From positions 1,206,001-1,270,000 of the forward strand of contig NZ_AMBZ01000001.1 in NCBI RefSeq assembly GCF_000293805.1: a stretch of DNA of 64,000 nt. The letters are read 5' to 3'. Source of the DNA: Paenibacillus alvei DSM 29 (GTDB lineage Bacteria; Bacillota; Bacilli; Paenibacillales; Paenibacillaceae). The notes under the pieces were generated by a model. It was given only the letters and a program-made list of their open reading frames with translations, did not search any database and had not been told where the DNA came from. The translations under genes and the position numbers were made by a program. Positions 57,352 to 64,000 of the stretch are shown piece by piece. Every line of letters begins with the position of its first letter. Positions within the stretch are counted from its first letter, which is position 1.

Positions 57352-58083
57352 CTATAAGCTTTTGTGCTCTCTCATGAAGACTTCTCTCATTTTCCTGGTT
57401 TCAATATCTGCCAATCTTATTGGTATCGGTTGTCTGCTCTCTTGGTTAATACAATTCAGCACAATATCTGTAGCCGTATCTATGTCTATCCAATTCCCGC
57501 AAGAAATGAAAATGGGTTTTACTCCTTTATGTGGTCTCAATGTTCTGCCATAGACTGTACTATGAATAATAATGTCTGTAAAAGCTCTATCCTCATCTAA
57601 AGGCATATGGTACTCAACATTTTCGATCTTTAAGTAGCTTTTGGCCACGCCAATCGTTGGTTTATGTAAATAAAAAGAAGCGTGTGTGGCGATACCCATA
57701 TTTCTGTAGTGCAAAAAGCCATTGCCATCGAACATTATTATGTCTGGTTCAATTTCTAGTAATTTATAGGTTTCAAGAATCAAAGGCAATTCTCTAAAAG
57801 AAAGATACCCGGCAATATAGGGCACCGTTATTTCACCTGATAAATATTTTGTTTCGACAATTTGGTGACTTTCATAATCAATGGTTACGATACAGCACAC
57901 GGCATAAGTTTCATTATTGTTTTCCCAATATGCTAAATCAATGCCTGAAATGAACTTGATTTTATTCTTATCAAAACCATTTTCAAGCTTTATCCCTTTT
58001 TTTAATTTATTTTGTTCTTTTTCAAAATTGGCAAGATATTCACAATAGTTCGGATTTTGTCCATCTTTTTTCATCTTCATCAT
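57352..58083 (-). CDS. Endonuclease V (YwqL-like)
   Basis: Enzyme that nicks DNA (and in some species RNA) one bond 3' of deoxyinosine, the product of adenine deamination. 243 residues; catalytic Asp49 (SGIDLAYW), wedge Tyr89 in VPYIAGYLSFRELP with Glu98, and Asp119 in FDGNGFLHYRNMGIATH. The usual HPRxxG reads HYRNMG here. It overlaps the YwqK gene by 44 bp, so the two are co-translated. In B. subtilis ywqL (an endonuclease V) follows ywqK in the same way. It likely repairs or limits damage by the linked deaminase toxin; inference. Confidence 0.92.
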   Translation of the reverse strand: MMKMKKDGQNPNYCEYLANFEKEQNKLKKGIKLENGFDKNKIKFISGIDLAYWENNNETYAVCCIVTIDYESHQIVETKYLSGEITVPYIAGYLSFRELPLILETYKLLEIEPDIIMFDGNGFLHYRNMGIATHASFYLHKPTIGVAKSYLKIENVEYHMPLDEDRAFTDIIIHSTVYGRTLRPHKGVKPIFISCGNWIDIDTATDIVLNCINQESRQPIPIRLADIETRKMREVFMREHKSL

Positions 58084-58522
58084 ATTTTTCTATCATTCCT
58101 TTTTCGAAATCAGACAGTTCCATTTTTTCTTTGATTAACTTTCCACTTTCATCCCATTCTTTATAGGTTAAGTCAAAACCATATTTACTGTCTGCTACGG
58201 ACATAACATTTCCATTTTCATGCCAACAAACTGTTTTTCCATGTGTTGTTCCTCTATACATATTTGAGACGCTTTTTATTTTACCGCTTTCATAAAAATG
58301 TACCGAGATACCATTCATAATGCCATTTTTATAGTAAGTATAGTATTCTAAATTTCCATTTTCAAATTTTTCATACACAATTCCAGTAATAGGTTGGCCC
58401 CCCTCTTCAATAGGGGCGCTACAAACATATTGTCCCCATTCTCCGGAAAAACAAACATCTCCTGCAAATTCAATTCCTTCTTCCAAAACCTTTTCGATTG
58501 GCAAAATGTTATAGTTATCCAT
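58040..58522 (-). CDS. YwqK-family antitoxin (MORN-like repeats)
   Basis: A 160-residue cytoplasmic protein with repeats of the YwqK/MORN kind: ITGIVYEKFENGNLEYY, NGIMNGISVHFYESGKIKS, GTTHGKTVCWHENGNVMS, TYKEWDESGKLIKEK. YwqK is the antitoxin paired with the LXG deaminase toxin YwqJ in B. subtilis. It starts 96 bp after a TccC gene with a YwqJ-type deaminase end, so it is the probable immunity protein for that domain. The overlap with endonuclease V supports a single unit. Confidence 0.88.
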   Translation of the reverse strand: MDNYNILPIEKVLEEGIEFAGDVCFSGEWGQYVCSAPIEEGGQPITGIVYEKFENGNLEYYTYYKNGIMNGISVHFYESGKIKSVSNMYRGTTHGKTVCWHENGNVMSVADSKYGFDLTYKEWDESGKLIKEKMELSDFEKGMIEKYDEDEKRWTKSELL

Positions 58523-58566
58523 ATACTATCTGTCCTTTCTCATCCTCTTCAGACTTCGAACGATTC

Positions 58567-58614
58567 AAGAGGCAGACATACCACTCGTCATCACGAAGTG
58601 AGTATGCTGCCTCT
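58567..58614 (-). terminator. Imperfect hairpin between toxin and immunity gene
   Basis: GAGGCAG...CTGCCTC with inner pairing CATAC/GTATG and CACT/AGTG lies just after the TccC stop. The T-run is weak, so it may act as an attenuator rather than a full stop. Confidence 0.5.
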
Positions 58615-58618
58615 CCTA

Positions 58619-61318
58619 TTAAGCGGCCCTTTGCCATTCGCTGTTCGTGTTGTTGCTTTGGTTTGGCATCCATTTCCCAAATTTATTTGATACAACATTA
58701 AGGCCTTCCAGTATATATTCACAATGCGGACAAGTTATAAACGGCCTGATTTCTGCGGGTTTCGCTTTGGGCTCATTCACTCTATTCACATAAATAATGA
58801 TATCTTCTGCTCCTGTTTCCGTATGATCCAGAAGTGCACGATTCGAAGCATATACCTCCGCATGCGAACCTGCTCCTCGCGTCATTTCTTCATATGACTT
58901 TCGAACATCTTCCGGCATATTCCGAATTCGTTCTTCTATTATAGGATGCATTTGTTCCGGCAATTTTCCTTCCGGGTGGTTAAATGCGGTATGAAGATTT
59001 TCCGTTTTCTTATTATATACAACCGCAATTGCCGGGCCAAGTTCCTTTCTTGAAAGTATAGGTTTATACTTCTTTTCAAATTCTATCGCAGTCTCGATCA
59101 GACGAGTTTCTATTGGTTCAAAGTTTTCTTTTATATTTTCCCATACCGTTCCGTCATTGTCCATTTTTATCGAAGAACGATTAAGTGTCATTGAAGAAAG
59201 ATGGAGGTCTTCTTCCCCACTAGCAACAGGTTCAGACAAGCTTGTAGTGAAGGTATAAGGTAATTCCGGTTTCAAGCCTTTTTTTGATTTTTCCGGTTTT
59301 AAACCCTTATTATCAAGGAATGTAACGGGATTATTCCTGACCATGCGGTACATGTTTAATCCATCTACCGTTCCGGCCGGGTCCGGATTCAACCAGCGAC
59401 CCAGCCATGGCATATAGTAGCGGTATCCGTAATAATACAGGCCTGTGGCATCCAACTCTTTGCCTGAATAGCGCATGGTCTTGTAGCTAGCCTCCACCTC
59501 TGACCGGGCTGTCCACAGGGCTGTCCCGCCATAGGGATAAAATTCTTCCTTACTAATGATCCGACCTTGCCCGTCGACTTCCAATAAAGAGGAGCTAAGA
59601 TGATCGTTCAGGCTGTACCGGTACTGATCATTGGCGATGCCGCTCGGCTCGGTTCCATCCTCCCAGTGCAGCACCCTCACTTGTCCCGCTCCCTCATCCA
59701 CGGTAATGACCTGCATTGCTTCCGTGACCAGGTCCCCGGTCTGGCGGATTCGCAGCTCCAGGCCCGGCAAATAGATGGTCGTATCCGTTTGCGTTGTGGT
59801 CTGTGTCTTGCGGGTAGACCGTTTCACGATGCGCATCCCTGAGCTATCATAGAGATAGCCTTCCCAGTCGTTATCTTCGTCTTCACGTACGACCATATGG
59901 ACACGGCTTAATTGATTGCGCGTATCCCATTCCAATGGTCTCCCCGGGAATAAAGCTCTTTGATTGCCTGCCCTGTCAAAGGAAGCCGCGATATCTGGGT
60001 TGTCTTCCCCTTGCCGCCAAATCCCCCGGTTTGAACTTTTGTCCACATACACATTCGTTGTATATTGACTTGCCCCGTTATGGCTAAGCTTGATTAAATT
60101 GCCCGCCCGATCATAGCTGTATTTTTCAGCGTAATTGACGTATTGGCTATCGTCCAGGGGAATAGGCGTGATTAAGGGTGGAAGGGACGGCTGCTGACGA
60201 AGCGCGTCGGATTCCCGTCCCGAACTGGATACAAGCTGATACAAGGCATCGTAGACATACTGCCTTTTCGGAGCAACGACCTGATTGCGAAAATAACGAA
60301 CCGGCTCCGCTTCATTGCAAATAGACAAGATATTGCCTACCGGATCATATTCATAACGATAATCCTGCAAGACTTCTCTTCCCCCGGAGGACAGCCCGCG
60401 GGAATCTTTTTTTCGGATTAACCGCTGCGTGCTGTCCTCGTAAGTATATTCCGTTATGATACCATTCCCGGCTTCGGCGGTTTGCACTTGGCCCGCCGCA
60501 TTGTATTCGATCCGGTTCCAAATGCGTTGCTCCGCTTGGCCTTGCAGCGTGAGGCTGACAGTCTGTGGCTGGCCCGCGGCATTGTAAGTCAGTTGCTGGA
60601 TATTCCCTTTGGCGTCGGTTTGGGCGAGCACCCTGTCCTGGGCGTCATACCGCCAGTTCGTCTCATATGATTCAGCCGCAAGCAAATGGGCCCAAGCGCT
60701 TTCATTATCCATACTCCAGTCGCCAGGTTGATCCATATTTTTTAACAGTTGACGATTTTGTTGCAGCGGTCTTCCTGCCAACGAGAAGCCGCCTGTCTGT
60801 ATCCGGCCCGCGGTATCGTAGTGACGCACCAACTGTCCGCGCAAATTGTTGGCTTGGGCATCCGTTTCATTCTCGCCATAAATAAACCGATCCCGGCACT
60901 GAGGAACTTCCTTGCCTTCCTGCTGCTCGAATACGGCAGTTGGCCTGCCTAATCCATCATATTCGAGAGTCGTCTGTGTGCCGTTGGCATCGATAAGCCA
61001 GACTGGCCGCCCCTCGATATCAAAAAGCTCCGCCTTGCGGCCGGCATCCACGCTTTCCGAACGCAGCGCTTCGCCTCTCAGGGAAGCTATGGCTCTTAGA
61101 TTCGGCGGGGTGCCGCTATCCTCCTGATACTGCGCGAACAGGCGGGGATCCATGCTGCTCTCAAGATTGCCTAACACCGTATACGTGTTCCGCAGGATAT
61201 ACTCATCTGCCAGATTTTCAGCCGCGATACGGTTATACTGAAGAGTGCGAATCTCCAGGTTCCGGTTATCTATTACCGAAATCGTAGGCGTGCCGCTATA
61301 TATAGATTTTGTTTTCAT
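58619..61318 (-). CDS. tccC: Tc toxin C subunit (TccC) with YwqJ-type deaminase effector
   Basis: An 899-residue TccC: typical start MKTKSIYSGTPTISVIDNR, YD/RHS repeats to about residue 680, and the conserved core end RYSGKELDATGLYYYGYRYY...GRWLNPDPAGTVDG...MVRNNPVT where the effector is cut off inside the cocoon. The hypervariable end (about 690-899) ends in a deaminase fold: GAGSHAEVYASNRALL with HAE at about 819-821 and CPHC at about 863-866, zinc ligands and catalytic Glu. ATG 61318 follows GGGAGG. Tc effectors known so far are mostly ADP-ribosyltransferases; a deaminase with its own immunity gene is unusual. TcA and TcB partners must lie beyond the window. Confidence 0.92.
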   Translation of the reverse strand: MKTKSIYSGTPTISVIDNRNLEIRTLQYNRIAAENLADEYILRNTYTVLGNLESSMDPRLFAQYQEDSGTPPNLRAIASLRGEALRSESVDAGRKAELFDIEGRPVWLIDANGTQTTLEYDGLGRPTAVFEQQEGKEVPQCRDRFIYGENETDAQANNLRGQLVRHYDTAGRIQTGGFSLAGRPLQQNRQLLKNMDQPGDWSMDNESAWAHLLAAESYETNWRYDAQDRVLAQTDAKGNIQQLTYNAAGQPQTVSLTLQGQAEQRIWNRIEYNAAGQVQTAEAGNGIITEYTYEDSTQRLIRKKDSRGLSSGGREVLQDYRYEYDPVGNILSICNEAEPVRYFRNQVVAPKRQYVYDALYQLVSSSGRESDALRQQPSLPPLITPIPLDDSQYVNYAEKYSYDRAGNLIKLSHNGASQYTTNVYVDKSSNRGIWRQGEDNPDIAASFDRAGNQRALFPGRPLEWDTRNQLSRVHMVVREDEDNDWEGYLYDSSGMRIVKRSTRKTQTTTQTDTTIYLPGLELRIRQTGDLVTEAMQVITVDEGAGQVRVLHWEDGTEPSGIANDQYRYSLNDHLSSSLLEVDGQGRIISKEEFYPYGGTALWTARSEVEASYKTMRYSGKELDATGLYYYGYRYYMPWLGRWLNPDPAGTVDGLNMYRMVRNNPVTFLDNKGLKPEKSKKGLKPELPYTFTTSLSEPVASGEEDLHLSSMTLNRSSIKMDNDGTVWENIKENFEPIETRLIETAIEFEKKYKPILSRKELGPAIAVVYNKKTENLHTAFNHPEGKLPEQMHPIIEERIRNMPEDVRKSYEEMTRGAGSHAEVYASNRALLDHTETGAEDIIIYVNRVNEPKAKPAEIRPFITCPHCEYILEGLNVVSNKFGKWMPNQSNNTNSEWQRAA
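59328..61080 (-). repeat. RHS-core duplication, copy 1
   Basis: This stretch and 62248-64000 are near identical with a constant offset of 2920 bp and no visible indel, covering the coding part of the RHS core in both TccC genes. Similarity stops sharply where the effector ends begin. Confidence 0.9.
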
Positions 61319-61427
61319 TGGTTTAGCCTCCCAACAGAATTCAACATGAATGACGTTGAACCGGAGTGAATCACACTCCCCATTAGTTTCCATAGAACCA
61401 ATGGGGAGCAATTTCATTGGAATCCTA

Positions 61428-64000
61428 CTATCTCCTCATTGATAATCGGCGGAAAAAGTTCCCGATCCCTCGTTCTTTCGCTCCTGACGTGCTGCTTCCT
61501 CTAAGACTTGGCTGATACTGGCTCCATAGCCCAGGATTTTCTTGCCATGGAGCTTGATCTAGCCTTTCATTATTTCTATAGAAAATGACACGCCCTTCTA
61601 ATCTGTCGCGATTCCGGTAAATATAGCGAAGTTCAGAAGCTGTGATTGACTGGCCGCCGCTCCCCTCTTTCGTAACCACCTGCTCGATATTTAGATTGTC
61701 AAGCACAAAATGTATTTTTGTTCTCTGATTTGTAGCGGCGATTTCTAGGCCGAGTTTGCTGCCTCGTTTCCACAGCAATTTTGGTGCCAAGCCAATTGCA
61801 CTCCCTGTCTCCCACTCATGATATTGATCGCTTCCATATTTTTTCGCTACATCTTTAAAGATACCAGAGATATTAAATTTGGCATTTTCCTCTGCTAATT
61901 TGAAATAATCCGCCCACAAAGGAAAGTTCGCTTTCTCCGCATCCAGCTTTAAATTCTTTGGAACCTTAATTTTACTTGCATATTTTTTAGGTTCCTTCAT
62001 AAGATTTCCAAGCGTTTTCAGAGGGTAGTTCTTCAGAACACTTGATACTACTTTATTGTTATATGCATCTATAATCACGGGATACTGCGTTTTTTCTTCG
62101 GTTGTACGTAGGTTCGCAAAATTTGAATCGAATATCTTTATATATCTTCCCCTTTCCCCGCTTAGTCCATAAAATAAATCGCCATTTTCGGTTCTATAAT
62201 CCGCCTTGTTTATTGGCGCATTCCCATCCGGATCCATCAATCCTATAGGATTGTTCCTGACCATCCGGTACAGGTTTAATCCATCTACCGTTCCGGCCGG
62301 GTCCGGATTCAACCAGCGTCCCAGCCATGGCATATAGTAGCGGTATCCGTAATAATACAGGCCTGTGGCATCCAACTCTTTGCCTGAATAGCGCATGGTC
62401 TTGTAGCTTGCCTCCACCTCTGACCGGGCTGTCCACAGGGCTGTGCCGCCATAGGGATAAAATTCTTCCTTACTAATGATCTGACCTTGCCCGTCGACTT
62501 CCAATAAAGAGGAGCTAAGATGATCGTTCAGGCTGTACCGGTACTGATCATTGGCGATGCCGCCCGGCTCGGTTCCATCCTCCCAGTGCAGCACCCTCGC
62601 TTGTCCCGCCCCCTCATCCACGGTGATGACCTGCAATACTTCCGTGACCCGGTCCCCGGTCTGGCGGATGCGCAGCTCCAGGCCCGGCAAATAGAGGGTC
62701 GTATCCGTTTGCGTTGTTGTCTGTGTTTTGCGGGTAGACCGTTTTACGATGCGCATTCCTGAGCTGTCATAGAGATATCCTTCCCAGTCGTTATCGCCGC
62801 CTTCGCGCACGACCATATGGACTCGGCTTAACTGATTGCGCGCATCCCATTCCAGCGGTCTCCCCGGGAATAAAGCTTGTTGATTGCCTGCTCTGTCAAA
62901 GGAAGCCGCGATATCCGGTATATCTTCCCCTTGCCGCCAAATCCCCCGGTTTGAACTTTTGTCCACATACACATTCGTTATATATTGACTCGCCCCGTTA
63001 TGACTAAGCTTGATTAAATTGCCCGCCCGATCATAGCTGTATTTCTCGGAGTAATTGACATATTGGCTATCGTCCAAAGGGATAGGCGTGATCAAGGCTG
63101 GAAGCGACGTCTGCTGACGAAGCGCGTCGGATTCCCGACCCGAGCTGGATACAAGCTGATATAGGGCATCGTAGGCATATTGCCTTTTCGGAGCGACGGC
63201 CTGATTGCGGAAATAACGAACCGACTCCGCTTCATTGCAGATAGACAGGATATTGCCCACCGGATCATACTCATAACGATAATCCTGCAAGACTTCTCTT
63301 TCCCCGGAGGACAGCTGGCGGGAATCTTTTTTTCGGATTAGCCGCTGCGTGCTCTCCTCGTAAGTATATTCCGTTATGACACCATTCCCGGCTTCTGCGA
63401 GCTGCACTTGACCCGCCGCGTTATACTCGATCCGGTTCCAGATCCGTTGCTCCGCTTGGCCTTGCAGCGTGAGGCCGACCGCCTGCGGCTGGCCAGCGTC
63501 ATTATATGACAGTTGCTGGAGATTCCCTTTGGCGTCGGTTTGGGCGAGCACCCTGTCCTGCGCGTCATACCGCCAGCTCGTATCATAGGTTTCCCCAGCC
63601 AACAACGAGGCCCATGCACTTTCCTCTTCCATACTCCAGTCACCAGGATGATCCCAATTTTTCAGCAGTTGACGGCTTTGGTGCAGCGGCATTCCGGCCA
63701 ACGAGAAGCTGTCTGTCTGTATCCGGCCTGCGGTATCGTAGTGGCGCACCAACTGCCCGCGCAAATTGTTGGCCTGGGCATCCGCTTCCTTCTCGCCATA
63801 AATCAACCGCTCCCGGCACCGGGGAGAATCCGTGCCTTCCTGTTGCTCGAATACGGCTGCCGGCCTGCCTAAGACATCATATTCGAGAGTCGTCTGCGTA
63901 CCGTTGGCATCGATAAGCCAGACTGGCCGCCCCTCGATATCAAAAAGCTCCGCCTTGCGTCCGGCATCCGCGCTTTCCGTGCGCAGCGCTTCGCCTCTCA
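61428..64000 (-). CDS. tccC: Tc toxin C subunit (TccC), 5' part beyond window
   Basis: Second TccC, open to the window edge; the frame reads LRGEALRTESADAGRKAELF at the edge, so its true start lies outside. RHS core as in copy 1 up to MVRNNPIGLMDPDG. The hypervariable end of about 260 residues differs completely: GDLFYGLSGERGRYIKIFDS, KLGLEIAATNQRTKIHFVLD, SITASELRYIYRNRDRLEGR, ending FRRLSMRR. No HAE/CxxC deaminase sites and no ADP-ribosyltransferase motif were seen, so the activity is unknown. No immunity gene follows; the next gene is the deaminase TccC 110 bp on. Confidence 0.9.
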   Translation of the reverse strand, partial: RGEALRTESADAGRKAELFDIEGRPVWLIDANGTQTTLEYDVLGRPAAVFEQQEGTDSPRCRERLIYGEKEADAQANNLRGQLVRHYDTAGRIQTDSFSLAGMPLHQSRQLLKNWDHPGDWSMEEESAWASLLAGETYDTSWRYDAQDRVLAQTDAKGNLQQLSYNDAGQPQAVGLTLQGQAEQRIWNRIEYNAAGQVQLAEAGNGVITEYTYEESTQRLIRKKDSRQLSSGEREVLQDYRYEYDPVGNILSICNEAESVRYFRNQAVAPKRQYAYDALYQLVSSSGRESDALRQQTSLPALITPIPLDDSQYVNYSEKYSYDRAGNLIKLSHNGASQYITNVYVDKSSNRGIWRQGEDIPDIAASFDRAGNQQALFPGRPLEWDARNQLSRVHMVVREGGDNDWEGYLYDSSGMRIVKRSTRKTQTTTQTDTTLYLPGLELRIRQTGDRVTEVLQVITVDEGAGQARVLHWEDGTEPGGIANDQYRYSLNDHLSSSLLEVDGQGQIISKEEFYPYGGTALWTARSEVEASYKTMRYSGKELDATGLYYYGYRYYMPWLGRWLNPDPAGTVDGLNLYRMVRNNPIGLMDPDGNAPINKADYRTENGDLFYGLSGERGRYIKIFDSNFANLRTTEEKTQYPVIIDAYNNKVVSSVLKNYPLKTLGNLMKEPKKYASKIKVPKNLKLDAEKANFPLWADYFKLAEENAKFNISGIFKDVAKKYGSDQYHEWETGSAIGLAPKLLWKRGSKLGLEIAATNQRTKIHFVLDNLNIEQVVTKEGSGGQSITASELRYIYRNRDRLEGRVIFYRNNERLDQAPWQENPGLWSQYQPSLRGSSTSGAKERGIGNFFRRLSMRR
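62248..64000 (-). repeat. RHS-core duplication, copy 2
   Basis: Partner of 59328-61080 (offset 2920 bp); it continues beyond the window edge. Confidence 0.9.

Noticed and set aside
1..64000. tRNA or rRNA genes
   Set aside because: No cloverleaf with a GGTTCRA-type T-loop and no rRNA-like stretch was recognised by eye; a tRNA scan was not possible here.

Overview
The window looks like a Paenibacillus-type Firmicute chromosome. Shine-Dalgarno sites are strong AGGAGG types, sigma-A promoters and short T-tailed terminators are clear, an AiiA-type lactonase and Bacillus-like families recur (YwqK, YxeA, MocR, WYL pairs), and Tc insecticidal toxin C subunits lie at the right end. Genus is an inference; no rRNA or tRNA was found to anchor it.

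Left part (1-16.7 kb): a minus-strand operon of AHL lactonase (aiiA), a 14-TM-type drug exporter and an amidase, driven by a promoter whose spacer is filled by a palindromic operator. Next come a MocR/PdxR-type regulator, a second glutamate-1-semialdehyde aminotransferase with a YggS-type PLP carrier, a NimA-like flavoprotein, two acetyltransferases and a cyclase. A STAND ATPase with GNAT-like and HTH parts follows, then a peptide-type ABC transporter with a YxeA protein and a convergent two-component system (to 18.9 kb), resembling antimicrobial-peptide sensing and detoxification modules.

Middle (19-45 kb): a secreted stalk-domain protein, a nucleotidyltransferase divergent from two WYL regulators, a chemoreceptor, a four-gene locus of secreted protein, lipoprotein and ABC exporter (27.6-32.7 kb), a threonine-synthase-like enzyme in an operon with a polar amino-acid ABC importer, a YjjG phosphatase, a DMT-Crp-DMT operon, an ArsR-MBL pair and a large TPM/coiled-coil protein. 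From 46.1 to 48.8 kb lie decayed genes (AbrB-type membrane protein, RND exporter fragment, small secreted protein) mixed with small ORFs.

Right end (49-64 kb): an EamA transporter, a PQQ-type sugar dehydrogenase, a PPC-domain secreted protein, a kelch protein, an IS4 transposase, a truncated XRE regulator, a frameshifted Mga/AtxA-like regulator and a virulence locus. The locus holds two tandem TccC (Tc toxin C) genes sharing a nearly identical RHS core but with different C-terminal effectors. The second carries a YwqJ-type deaminase domain and is followed by a YwqK-type immunity gene and endonuclease V, the same order as ywqJ-ywqK-ywqL of Bacillus subtilis. This is the most interesting item in the window.

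Caution: about ten single-base frameshifts, many in homopolymers, break otherwise intact genes. They could be real decay or sequencing error.
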